A stretch of DNA of 64,000 bases, taken from contig NZ_KE340380.1 in NCBI RefSeq assembly GCF_000413935.1, forward strand, positions 310,001-374,000, in the 5' to 3' direction. Each line of letters starts with the position of its first letter. Position 1 is the first letter of the stretch. The notes under the pieces are model-generated. The model worked only from the letters and a program-made list of their open reading frames with translations. It searched no databases and was not told where the DNA came from. The position numbers and the translations under genes are program-made. Source of the stretch: Acinetobacter colistiniresistens (GTDB lineage Bacteria > Pseudomonadota > Gammaproteobacteria > Pseudomonadales > Moraxellaceae). Of the stretch, positions 25,265 to 34,109 are shown piece after piece.

Positions 25265-27904
25265 GTGCTAGAAGCTTACCGCCAACACGTTGAAGAACGT
25301 GCCGCACTCGGAGTCCCACCGAAGCCACTTGATGATGCTCAAACTGCTGAACTCGTAGCCTTATTAAAAAATCCACCAGCAGGTGAAGAAGCTTATTTAG
25401 TCGATTTACTAGAAAATCGTGTTCCAGCAGGTGTTGACCAAGCTGCATATGTAAAAGCTGCTTTCTTAGCTGCTGTTGCAAAAGGCGAAGCAACCTCTCC
25501 ACTCGTATCTAAAGAACGTGCAGTTTACCTACTAGGTACAATGCTTGGTGGTTATAACGTAGCACCACTTGTTGAACTTCTAGACAATGCTGAGCTTGCA
25601 GAATTAGCGGCTGAAGCATTAAAGAAAACACTTCTTGTATTTGATGCATTCCATGACGTAGCTGACAAAGCAAAAGCAGGCAATGCTGCTGCTAAAGCGG
25701 TATTACAATCTTGGGCAGATGCAGAATGGTTCACAAGCCGTGCTGATGTTCCAGAAGAAATCAAAATCACTGTGTTCAAAGTAACAGGTGAGACCAATAC
25801 GGATGACTTGTCTCCAGCTCAAGACGCTTGGAGCCGTCCAGATATCCCATTACACGCAAACGCAATGTTGAAAAACGAGCGTGATGGTATCAACCCTGAA
25901 AAACCAGGTGAAGTTGGTCCATTAAACCAAATCAAAGAATTGATCGCGAAAGGCAACCAAGTTGCTTACGTAGGTGACGTTGTTGGTACAGGTTCTTCTC
26001 GTAAATCTGCAACTAACTCTGTACTTTGGTTCTTCGGTGACGAACTTCCACACATTCCAAACAAAAAAGATGGTGGTGTGTGCTTAGGGACTAAGATTGC
26101 GCCAATTTTCTTCAACACAATGGAAGATGCAGGTGCATTACCTGTAGAAATCGACGTTGCCAACATGAACATGGGCGACGAAGTTGTATTGAAAATTGAT
26201 CACGCTGCTGCAAAAGTAACTGCATTCAAAGACGGTGCGCAAATTGCAGAAGCTGAGCTAAAAACGCCTGTACTTTTAGACGAAGTACGTGCTGGTGGTC
26301 GTATTAACTTGATCATTGGTCGTGGTTTGACTGCAAAAGCACGTGAAGAATTAGGTCTTGCACCTTCAGCATTGTTCCGTACGCCTGTACAACCTGCTGA
26401 CACTGGCAAAGGCTTCACGCAAGCGCAGAAGATGGTTGGTCGTGCATGTGGTTTAGCAGAAGGCCAAGGTATCCGTCCGGGTACTTACTGTGAACCGAAG
26501 ATGACCACTGTTGGTTCTCAAGATACAACGGGTCCGATGACGCGTGACGAGTTAAAAGACTTGGCATGCTTGGGTTTCTCAGCTGACTTAGTGATGCAGT
26601 CTTTCTGTCACACTGCTGCGTATCCAAAACCAGTTGACGTAACAACTCACCATACATTACCTGACTTCATTATGAACCGTGGTGGTGTATCTTTACGTCC
26701 AGGTGACGGTATTATCCACTCTTGGTTAAACCGTATGTTACTTCCAGATACTGTTGGTACTGGTGGTGACTCGCATACTCGTTTCCCAATCGGTATTTCA
26801 TTCCCAGCGGGTTCTGGCCTTGTTGCGTTCGCAGCGGCAACTGGTGTTATGCCACTTGATATGCCTGAGTCTGTACTGGTTAAGTTCAAAGGTAAAATGC
26901 AGCCTGGTATCACTTTACGTGACCTTGTACATGCAATTCCTTACTACGCAATTCAAGCGGGTGACTTAACTGTAGAGAAGAAAGGTAAGAAAAACATCTT
27001 CTCTGGTCGTATCCTTGAGATCGATTTATCAGAAATGGAAAATGACTTGACGGTTGAGCAAGCATTCGAACTTTCTGATGCATCTGCTGAGCGTTCTGCT
27101 GCTGGTTGTTCAATCACACTTTCTGAAGAGAAAGTTGCTGAATACTTACGTTCTAACATCACCATGTTGAAGTGGATGATCGCAGAAGGTTATGGCGATG
27201 CTCGTACAATGGCGCGCCGTGCTGAAAACATGCAGAAGTGGTTAGACAACCCAAGCTTGTTAAAAGCGGATGCTGATGCAGAATACTTAAAAGTTTACGA
27301 AATTGATCTTGCTGACATCAAAGAACCAATTCTTTGCTGCCCGAACGATCCAGATGACGCGAAACTTCTTTCTGACGTTCAAGGCGACAAAATTGATGAA
27401 GTATTCATCGGTTCTTGTATGACCAACATCGGTCACTTCCGTGCAGCGGGTCAGTTACTTGACAAAGTACCTGGTGGTTCACTGTCTACTCGTTTATGGT
27501 TGGCTCCACCAACTCGTATGGACGAGCATCAATTGATGGAAGAAGGCTTGTATAACATCTATGGCCGTGCTGGTGCGCGTACAGAGATGCCTGGCTGTTC
27601 ATTGTGTATGGGTAACCAAGCACGTGTAGCACCGAACACAACATGTGTATCGACTTCTACGCGTAACTTCCCGAACCGTTTAGGTCAAGGTGCAAACGTT
27701 TACTTGGCTTCTGCTGAGCTTGCATCTGTTGCTGCGGTTCTGGGTAAATTACCAAGCCCAGAAGAATATCAACAGTACGCGTCGCAAATCGACAGCGCTT
27801 CTGCTGACATCTACAAATACTTGAACTTCGACAAGATGAGCGAATATACAAAAGAAGCTGATCAAGTTGATACCAAGAAAATTTCTGCTGCTCAATTAAC
27901 CTAA
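25265..27904 (+). CDS. acnB: Aconitate hydratase B
   Basis: 879 residues from a GTG start preceded by AGAGGA. It interconverts citrate and isocitrate in the TCA cycle through a [4Fe-4S] cluster. The AcnB order is clear: helical HEAT-like domain (1-160), swivel domain (to about 370, with GTGSSRKSATNS), then the three catalytic domains with TTVGSQDTTGPMTRDEL, GGDSHTRFPIG and the cluster Cys in FIGSCMTN and CSLCMGNQA. AcnB proteins without the cluster can bind mRNA. The terminator-like hairpin in the leader suggests transcriptional control. The codon use is strongly biased, as expected for a highly expressed gene. Confidence 0.96.
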   Translation: MLEAYRQHVEERAALGVPPKPLDDAQTAELVALLKNPPAGEEAYLVDLLENRVPAGVDQAAYVKAAFLAAVAKGEATSPLVSKERAVYLLGTMLGGYNVAPLVELLDNAELAELAAEALKKTLLVFDAFHDVADKAKAGNAAAKAVLQSWADAEWFTSRADVPEEIKITVFKVTGETNTDDLSPAQDAWSRPDIPLHANAMLKNERDGINPEKPGEVGPLNQIKELIAKGNQVAYVGDVVGTGSSRKSATNSVLWFFGDELPHIPNKKDGGVCLGTKIAPIFFNTMEDAGALPVEIDVANMNMGDEVVLKIDHAAAKVTAFKDGAQIAEAELKTPVLLDEVRAGGRINLIIGRGLTAKAREELGLAPSALFRTPVQPADTGKGFTQAQKMVGRACGLAEGQGIRPGTYCEPKMTTVGSQDTTGPMTRDELKDLACLGFSADLVMQSFCHTAAYPKPVDVTTHHTLPDFIMNRGGVSLRPGDGIIHSWLNRMLLPDTVGTGGDSHTRFPIGISFPAGSGLVAFAAATGVMPLDMPESVLVKFKGKMQPGITLRDLVHAIPYYAIQAGDLTVEKKGKKNIFSGRILEIDLSEMENDLTVEQAFELSDASAERSAAGCSITLSEEKVAEYLRSNITMLKWMIAEGYGDARTMARRAENMQKWLDNPSLLKADADAEYLKVYEIDLADIKEPILCCPNDPDDAKLLSDVQGDKIDEVFIGSCMTNIGHFRAAGQLLDKVPGGSLSTRLWLAPPTRMDEHQLMEEGLYNIYGRAGARTEMPGCSLCMGNQARVAPNTTCVSTSTRNFPNRLGQGANVYLASAELASVAAVLGKLPSPEEYQQYASQIDSASADIYKYLNFDKMSEYTKEADQVDTKKISAAQLT

Positions 27905-27918
27905 TCTGTTAATTAGCT

Positions 27919-27954
27919 AAAAATAAGGGCTGAGTAATCAGCCCTTATTTTTTT
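27919..27954 (+). terminator. Strong intrinsic terminator after acnB
   Basis: Perfect 13-bp stem AAATAAGGGCTGA / TCAGCCCTTATTT, GTAA loop, T-run. Confidence 0.92.
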
Positions 27955-28136
27955 ATATAATTTTGCATTCATCTAAATTTTAAAACTAAGATATAAATCA
28001 AAAAATTATAGTGATTCCTAGGCTATGCATATCTGTTAATCTTAATTGATATGACCCTGTAATTTTGTCTTTACAGTTTAACCAGTTCATCGTTTAATTA
28101 TTGAAAATTAGTGATTTAAAAAGTTGATTCTACTCA

Positions 28137-28358
28137 ATGGCGAAACAATCCCGCTTCTTATGTATTGGTGGATTTCTTAACGGTTCAGCTGTTAAAGATC
28201 AAGGTGACAGTTTTATCTGTGTTGAAAATGGCAAACAAGTAAGCTACCACAAAAAGGAAATCTTCCATCAAGACTCGTGGCATCAAGATTACTACGTCTG
28301 CGAAACGACGACGGATCAACAAGCACGAAACTGGGTTTACGACATTAAGCCTGATTAA
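28137..28358 (+). CDS. Small hypothetical protein
   Basis: 73 residues. Seen: a Cys-rich, aromatic sequence (three Cys; WHQDYYVCETT; ARNWVYDIKPD) without a signal peptide or membrane segment. No ribosome binding site of note stands before the ATG. It is bounded by a terminator on its 3' side that also serves the convergent anion transporter. Not recognised. The compact size and lack of repeats make it plausible as a small cytosolic protein, but coding status rests only on an open frame with normal composition. Confidence 0.55.
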   Translation: MAKQSRFLCIGGFLNGSAVKDQGDSFICVENGKQVSYHKKEIFHQDSWHQDYYVCETTTDQQARNWVYDIKPD

Positions 28359-28398
28359 TGAAGCTAATATAATTTTAGTATTCTTTAAAATATAAATG

Positions 28399-28427
28399 AA
28401 AAGGCCCCTTCTTAAGGGGCCTTTTTT
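28399..28427. terminator. Bidirectional terminator
   Basis: Perfect 12-bp stem AAAAGGCCCCTT / AAGGGGCCTTTT with CTT loop and T-runs on both strands; serves the small hypothetical gene and the convergent anion permease. Confidence 0.92.
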
Positions 28428-28440
28428 AAACTAAATCATC

Positions 28441-29898
28441 CTACCAATACCCCAATACTTTCCACCAAAGTCCGCCAATCACCACAAAGATAATGATATT
28501 GACCACACTCATGACAAAGCCCGCTTTCCACCATTCACCCAGTGTGGTGTAACCTGAACCGAATACCACAGGCGATGTACCTGTTGCATAATGGGTTAAG
28601 GTCATCATGATGCTCGAAGCTGCTGCCATCATTAAGGCAAACAACATCGGTGGTGCACCCAATGCCAGTCCAGCCGTATAGAAGGCCGCAAACATCGCAG
28701 TGATATGTGCCGTGGTACTGGCAAACATATAATGTGCATACAGATAGGCGAGCATTAATAATAAACAGGCCGGCATCCAGCTCAGTCCTAAATGACCAAT
28801 CCCTGTTTCTAACACACTTGAGAACCACGTGATTAAACCGAGCTTATTTAAATAAGTCGCCATCATCACCAAGGCAGCAAACCAAGTGATGGTATCCCAC
28901 GCACTTTTTTGCGTCAGAATATCTTCCCAAGTCAGTACACCAGTTATCAGCAACAAGCCCAAACCAATAAAAGCAGTTGTGGTGGGGTCAACCGCCCAAG
29001 CTGAACCAAAAATCATGGCAGGGATGCCTGCCCATAACAGCAGCAAGATACCAAATACGCCGAGCATAATGATCTCATTTTTGCTGACTGGCCCCATTTC
29101 TTTTAACTTGGTTTTGGCAAACTGAGCTGCATTCGGAGTTTCTTTGACTTCAGGTGGATACATCCAGTACATGATCAACGGCATGATGATCAAGGCAATT
29201 AAACCCGGTAATAACATTGCCAATGCCCAAGTACTCCAACTCAAGGAAATCTGACTGTTGGTTGCTTTTGCCACCAAATCAACTACCAAAGGGTTAGGGG
29301 CGGTTGCAGTAATAAACATGGCAGAAGTAATCGGGTTGGCTTGGTAGTTGACCAAAGCTAAATATTTCCCCATTCGGCCTTCGGTGCCTTTGGTGGGGTC
29401 AGAGTCATAACTGGTGGAAATTGCACGAACAATCGGGTGAATAATCCCGCCACCACGTGCGGTATTACTTGGGGTAACAGGCGCAAGAATCAGTTCAGAT
29501 AGCACCATGCTATAACCGATACCAATGGTTTTCTTGCCCCAAACCGCGATAAATAAATAGCCTAAGCGTGCACCCAATCCCGTTTTTTGCAAACCTTTAG
29601 AAATCATGATTGAAATACCAATCAACCAGATCAGCGGGTTGGCAAAGCTACTAAGCGCATCTTGAATGGCACCACTTGGACTATCATTAGTCACACCTGT
29701 TACGGCGACTAAAGTAATGGCAATAATTGCAATTGCACCAATCGGCATGGCTTTACCAATAATGGCAGCAATCACACCAACAAACATCGCCAGTAAATGC
29801 CAAGCATCAGGATCAACGCCAGAAGGTACAGGAATGACGAACCAGATCAGTAATGCAATAAATAAAGAGATCAGCGTCGGGAGAGCTTTAAATCCCAT
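28441..29898 (-). CDS. DASS family anion (dicarboxylate/citrate) transporter
   Basis: 485 residues with about 12-14 hydrophobic segments. The two substrate/sodium-site motifs of the divalent-anion symporter family are present: TPSNTARGG near 145 and the C-terminal TGTSPVVFGSGY; the AYLYAHYMFASTTAH stretch is also typical of the CitT/TtdT/SodiT branch. Such proteins take up or exchange C4-dicarboxylates, 2-oxoglutarate, tartrate or citrate. Proximity to acnB hints at a TCA-acid substrate but the two genes are convergent and not co-transcribed. The substrate is unassigned. Confidence 0.87.
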   Translation of the reverse strand: MGFKALPTLISLFIALLIWFVIPVPSGVDPDAWHLLAMFVGVIAAIIGKAMPIGAIAIIAITLVAVTGVTNDSPSGAIQDALSSFANPLIWLIGISIMISKGLQKTGLGARLGYLFIAVWGKKTIGIGYSMVLSELILAPVTPSNTARGGGIIHPIVRAISTSYDSDPTKGTEGRMGKYLALVNYQANPITSAMFITATAPNPLVVDLVAKATNSQISLSWSTWALAMLLPGLIALIIMPLIMYWMYPPEVKETPNAAQFAKTKLKEMGPVSKNEIIMLGVFGILLLLWAGIPAMIFGSAWAVDPTTTAFIGLGLLLITGVLTWEDILTQKSAWDTITWFAALVMMATYLNKLGLITWFSSVLETGIGHLGLSWMPACLLLMLAYLYAHYMFASTTAHITAMFAAFYTAGLALGAPPMLFALMMAAASSIMMTLTHYATGTSPVVFGSGYTTLGEWWKAGFVMSVVNIIIFVVIGGLWWKVLGYW

Positions 29899-30123
29899 GT
29901 AAATTCCCCTTGTTGTACGGGTTTAATAAAATTTATAGTTCTTTATGAATGAATCGTTAAAGAAAATAACCACTAAGCTTTTATTATCGTTGAAGCAAGC
30001 GTCAAACTGCAAAGAAAGTTTTGTTGAAACAGCGTGATATAGGGCAATGAATTGGCAAATGGCTTCGTTTTGTGAGAGAAATGGAGCTTAGGGTTAAAAT
30101 TTCTTATCAAATATGAAAGCAAC

Positions 30124-31149
30124 ATGCTACATTTTGAGCTTGCTGAATCGAACAAAAAATACGGTATGACTCAATTTTCATGGCAACAGTTAAGACGTTT
30201 TGTTTATAACAATCTGCATAATGATGACTATAAAAGTAAAGTCAGTACCTGCGTAAACTATCTGCTGATTGCCTTAATTATTGGCAACGTGGCGGCGGTT
30301 TTACTTGAATCCGTCAATGAATTTTATAAGCTGTACAAGCCTTATTTCGATATCTTTGAAAATTTATCGATCATCATTTTTAGCGGAGAGTATTTGCTGC
30401 GGCTGTGGAGTATTGTTGAGGAAGAACCACAACAAGCGGCTTGGAAACAGCGGATTCGCTGGATGAAAAGTGGTGGGGCAATTATCGACTTATTGGCAAT
30501 CTTACCAGCTTATCTCAATTTTATTGTGCCGATCGATTTACGTTTCTTACGGGTCTTACGCTTGGTACGGTTACTGAAACTGACCCGTTATTTTGTTTCC
30601 CTGCAAATTTTATTGCGCGTCATCCAACGCGAAAAAGGCTCATTTCAAGCGGTTATTTTTATCTTGGTGATCATGATTGTGATGACCGCCTCTGCGATTT
30701 ATGTGGTTGAAAATAAAGCTCAGCCTGAAGCATTTAGTTCGATACCACAATCCATGTGGTGGGCCGTGGTTACTTTAACCACCGTCGGTTATGGCGATGT
30801 TACTCCTGTCACCAATCTGGGTCGAATACTGGGTGCATTTATTACCATTCTGGGGGTCGGTATTGCGGCCTTACCAGCGGGTATTTTGGCTTCGGGTCTT
30901 GCCAATGAATTAAATATGCGTAACCAAAGGCTAGAACAGGAATTCCGTGAAGCGTTACAGGCCAAAGGTTTAGATTTACTGCATGATCAAGTGGAAGTTG
31001 AACGGATTCGGAAAAAGGTGGGTTTACCTAAAGAGCAAACTCATGAAATTATTATGCAACTGGTCAGAGAAAAGTTACTTGAAGATCAAGATCAGGAAAA
31101 GAAGCCGTACCGTTTTTGCCCGCATTGTGGCGAAAAACTTTCGGAATAA
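30124..31149 (+). CDS. Voltage-gated-type potassium channel
   Basis: 341 residues (327 if the ATG at 30166 is used). Six membrane segments can be traced: S1 at about 45-65, the charged S4 helix with Arg/Lys at every third or fourth position (RFLRVLRLVRLLKLTRYF), the pore helix and the K+ filter TTVGYGD, then S6 with the GVGIAALPAGILASG hinge. The cytosolic C-terminus (about 270-341) is a charged helix ending in CPHCGEKL, one half of a zinc-ribbon. It should form a homotetrameric inner-membrane K+ channel. No regulatory nucleotide-binding domain is present. Confidence 0.9.
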   Translation: MLHFELAESNKKYGMTQFSWQQLRRFVYNNLHNDDYKSKVSTCVNYLLIALIIGNVAAVLLESVNEFYKLYKPYFDIFENLSIIIFSGEYLLRLWSIVEEEPQQAAWKQRIRWMKSGGAIIDLLAILPAYLNFIVPIDLRFLRVLRLVRLLKLTRYFVSLQILLRVIQREKGSFQAVIFILVIMIVMTASAIYVVENKAQPEAFSSIPQSMWWAVVTLTTVGYGDVTPVTNLGRILGAFITILGVGIAALPAGILASGLANELNMRNQRLEQEFREALQAKGLDLLHDQVEVERIRKKVGLPKEQTHEIIMQLVREKLLEDQDQEKKPYRFCPHCGEKLSE

Positions 31150-31239
31150 TTTGAAATTTATTATAAAAATGTAGACGAGGAATCGGGCATAAGTTCGTGA
31201 TTCCAAGCTATTCATTCTACACAGATGGTACTCAATTTG

Positions 31240-31278
31240 GCTCTAAATCGCAGTTATGCTGCGGTTTGGAGCTTTTTT
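31240..31278 (+). terminator. Intrinsic terminator after K+ channel gene
   Basis: Fourteen-bp stem with G-U pairs (GCTCTAAATCGCAG / CTGCGGTTTGGAGC), 5-nt loop, six T. Confidence 0.85.
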
Positions 31279-31349
31279 ATAAAAAAATGAAAAGTTGACT
31301 TAATTAAGCCAGACTTCACATCGATGATATTTCATTTAAAAAAGTTAAC

Positions 31350-31368
31350 AATAATCTTTATCATTTGT
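31350..31368 (+). promoter_or_regulatory. Candidate weak Fur box upstream of siderophore ABC operon
   Basis: Aligned by eye to the 19-bp Fur consensus, 12 of 19 positions agree, including the contiguous ATCATT. It lies about 75-90 bp before the first permease ATG. Plausible given the operon's role but below the quality of the other Fur boxes in this window. Confidence 0.45.
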
Positions 31369-31442
31369 GATAGTTTCTTATTATCTATTTTGTATTTTTT
31401 AAGCTTATTTTAAGTTTGCGCATCCTATGAAGTTCTCCCAAC

Positions 31443-32396
31443 ATGATTAAGCGGCGTTATCTCATTTTATTATTGCTTCCTTTGGCATTTATTTCTTTAT
31501 TTGTCGGTGTCGGTGAGATGAGTCTTGCAGGCTTGTGGGCTGGTAATCTTCAAGAGTGGCAACTGTTCTGGACCAGTCGTTTACCACGTCTCATGGCAAT
31601 TATTGTCGCAGGTGCGGGTCTAAGTGTGTGTGGCTTGATTATGCAGTCACTCAGCCGCAACCGTTTTGTTTCTCCAACCACTGCTGGTTTATATGACTGC
31701 GCCCGTTTGGGGGTACTGGTTTCGATTATCTTACTGCCAAGCGCTTCAATCTTTGTCAAAACTGGCTTTGCTATTGCCGTGACACTGATGGGGGCAATGG
31801 CATTTATGAGTATTCTGGCGACCCTCAAGCATCGAGATACAGTCTTCGTTCCACTGGTGGGGATGATTTTCGGCAGTATTATTTCGGCTTTTACCACCTT
31901 TATCGCCTTGCAAATGGATTTATTACAAAACTTGGCAGGTTGGTTACAGGGGGACTTTTCCACCATTTTAAATGGCCAATATGAGCTGATCTATCTCAGT
32001 GTTCCTGTTTTGATTCTGATCTATCTCTTTGCCAATCGTTTTGTCTTGGCGGGGTTGGGACAGGATTTTGCTACCAATCTTGGACTGAATTATAAGCAGA
32101 CCCTGTTTCTGGGTTTGCTGCTCGTCTCAGTGATTACAGGTGTGGTGATTGTGACGGTCGGTGCAATTCCTTTTCTTGGATTGATTGTACCGAATCTGGT
32201 GAGCTTGTATTTGGGTGACAATATCCGTCGAACGCTTTCGCATACTGCATTATTGGGTGCTTTGCTGGTGTTGCTTTGTGATGTTTTTGGCAGGGTGGTG
32301 ATCTATCCCTATGAAGTGTCTGTAAGTCTGATTATGGGCGTGGTCGGCAGCGTGATTTTCCTGTGGTTATTGCTCAGGAGGTATCGCTATGCCTAA
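31443..32396 (+). CDS. Ferric-siderophore ABC transporter permease 1 (FecCD family)
   Basis: 317 residues with 8-9 hydrophobic segments. Family marks: the RLPRLMAIIVAGAGLSVCGLIMQSLSRN opening and the EAA-like coupling loop VGAIPFLGLIVPNLVSLYLGDNIRRTL. It is the first gene of a four-gene set in the order permease, permease, ATPase, binding protein, the same order as Bacillus yclNOPQ and Vibrio/Acinetobacter fatDC-type or bauDCEB systems. It overlaps the second permease gene by 8 bp. Imports a ferric siderophore across the inner membrane; which one cannot be told. No TonB receptor gene is adjacent. Confidence 0.88.
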   Translation: MIKRRYLILLLLPLAFISLFVGVGEMSLAGLWAGNLQEWQLFWTSRLPRLMAIIVAGAGLSVCGLIMQSLSRNRFVSPTTAGLYDCARLGVLVSIILLPSASIFVKTGFAIAVTLMGAMAFMSILATLKHRDTVFVPLVGMIFGSIISAFTTFIALQMDLLQNLAGWLQGDFSTILNGQYELIYLSVPVLILIYLFANRFVLAGLGQDFATNLGLNYKQTLFLGLLLVSVITGVVIVTVGAIPFLGLIVPNLVSLYLGDNIRRTLSHTALLGALLVLLCDVFGRVVIYPYEVSVSLIMGVVGSVIFLWLLLRRYRYA

Positions 32397-33345
32397 CAAA
32401 ACCAAGCTGATCGTTTTAGCCCTGTTGATGCTGCTGAGCATTGCCTTATATCTGGGCTGGAATTTGGGTGTCGCATGGCAATATGCCTTAAGTTTACGTT
32501 TAAAGACTGTTGCGGCCATCATCGTCGCAGGTGTCGCTGTCGGTGTGTCAACTTTGGTCTTTCATACCATTGTCAATAATCGGGTGGTGACTCCACAGGC
32601 TTTAGGACTAGATAAGCTGTATGAATTGTCCAAGACCAAGATGATTTATTTCTTTGGTGCCAGTACTTTGCTGTCACTTAACTTTGTCTTAGATTATCTG
32701 ATCAGCCTGTTGTTAATGGTCACTTTTGCCTTATTGCTGTATCGCTTTATTTTCCAGAAAGTGGCGCAGCAAAATATTTACTTTCTGTTGTTGGTGGGAC
32801 TGATTTTTTCAACCTTTTTCGACAATATGACCACTTTCTTTCAGGTCTTGCTCGATCCTGATGAGTTTCAGATCGCCGCTTATGCTGGTTTTGCCAGTTT
32901 TAATGTGGTGAAAATGGAAACGGTTGGATTGTCTCTGCTGACCATTGTGCCGATTCTAGTTTATAGCTTAAAGCATTACCACAAGCTGGATGTGATGGCG
33001 CTGGGACGTGATCATGCGCTGAATTTAGGACTGGATTATGACAAGACCAGCCGTTTGTTATTGATTCTGGTGGTCTTGGCGCTGGCCTCAGCAACTGCTT
33101 TGGCAGGCCCCATGATGTTCCTTGGCTTATTGGTACTCAACATTACCCTTGAGCTGTTCAAGACCCATCAGCATCATATTTTACTGCTGGGTATTATTTT
33201 GGTCAGCATTCTTTGTCTGATGATTGGGCAGTTCATTGTACTGCATGTATTGAATTTTAAAACCACGCTCAGTGTGATTATCAACTTTGTCGGTGGAATT
33301 TATTTCTTCTGGATATTACTGAAGGAAAATAAAAAGTGGCAATAG
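32389..33345 (+). CDS. Ferric-siderophore ABC transporter permease 2 (FecCD family)
   Basis: 318 residues, again largely hydrophobic. It is more divergent than permease 1 but keeps the family plan: KTVAAIIVAGVAVGVSTLVFHTIVNNRVVTP near the start, the GRDHALNLGLDYDKTSR cytoplasmic loop and the coupling stretch LAGPMMFLGLLVLNITLELFKTH. The two permeases should form a heterodimeric channel. The start overlaps the end of permease 1 by 8 bp and its end overlaps the ATPase gene by 10 bp, so translation is tightly coupled. Confidence 0.87.
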   Translation: MPNKTKLIVLALLMLLSIALYLGWNLGVAWQYALSLRLKTVAAIIVAGVAVGVSTLVFHTIVNNRVVTPQALGLDKLYELSKTKMIYFFGASTLLSLNFVLDYLISLLLMVTFALLLYRFIFQKVAQQNIYFLLLVGLIFSTFFDNMTTFFQVLLDPDEFQIAAYAGFASFNVVKMETVGLSLLTIVPILVYSLKHYHKLDVMALGRDHALNLGLDYDKTSRLLLILVVLALASATALAGPMMFLGLLVLNITLELFKTHQHHILLLGIILVSILCLMIGQFIVLHVLNFKTTLSVIINFVGGIYFFWILLKENKKWQ

Positions 33346-34100
33346 AGCTAAAGAATTTAAGTAAAAGCTATCAGCAACAGCAGGTGGTAACGGATGTTTC
33401 ACTGAGCATCACAAAAGGCCAGTTTACGGCTTTTATTGGCCCGAATGGTGCGGGTAAAAGTACGGTGCTTTCCATCATGAGCCGTTTGATCGAGGCGGAT
33501 CAAGGGCAAGTGTTTCTGGATGGACAGGACTTACAGCAGATGAAAAGTGCCGATATTGCGAAAAAGCTGGCGATTTTAAAGCAGTCTAACCATACCGAAT
33601 TACGGCTGAGCATTGAAGATTTGGTGGCGTTTGGTCGTTTCCCATATTCACAAGGACGCTTAACCGCAGAAGATCGTGAGGTGATTGACCGTTGCATTGC
33701 CTATATGGATTTAGAAGCATTACGCCATCGTCAACTCAGTGAATTGTCGGGTGGGCAGCGCCAACGTGCGTATATCGCGATGATTCTGGCACAAGACACC
33801 GATTATATCTTGTTGGATGAACCTTTGAATAATCTGGATATGAAGCATTCTTCACAGATTATGAAAGTATTAAAGGATCTGGCTGAAAATCATGGCAAGT
33901 CCATCATTGTGGTGATTCATGATATCAATTTTGCCTCGGTCTATGCCGATCACATCATTGCCATGAAAGAAGGGCAATTGGTCTATCAGGGCCATCCGCA
34001 ACAGATGATGGATGAACGCATTCTCAAGGAAATTTTTGATTTTCATATCCCGATCCAACAGGTTCAACAACATAAATTAGGTTTGTATTTCATTAGTTAG
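33336..34100 (+). CDS. Ferric-siderophore ABC transporter ATP-binding protein
   Basis: 254 residues from a GTG start inside the end of permease 2. All ABC ATPase motifs are intact: Walker A GPNGAGKST (37-45 or so), Q-loop ILKQSNH, signature LSGGQRQRAY, Walker B DYILLDEP, D-loop and the switch His in VIHDIN. The YQGHPQQMMDERILKEIFD tail is typical of FepC/YclP-type iron-siderophore ATPases. It powers the two permeases. The binding-protein gene follows after 9 bp. Confidence 0.93.
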   Translation: MAIELKNLSKSYQQQQVVTDVSLSITKGQFTAFIGPNGAGKSTVLSIMSRLIEADQGQVFLDGQDLQQMKSADIAKKLAILKQSNHTELRLSIEDLVAFGRFPYSQGRLTAEDREVIDRCIAYMDLEALRHRQLSELSGGQRQRAYIAMILAQDTDYILLDEPLNNLDMKHSSQIMKVLKDLAENHGKSIIVVIHDINFASVYADHIIAMKEGQLVYQGHPQQMMDERILKEIFDFHIPIQQVQQHKLGLYFIS

Positions 34101-34109
34101 GAGTTCGTT

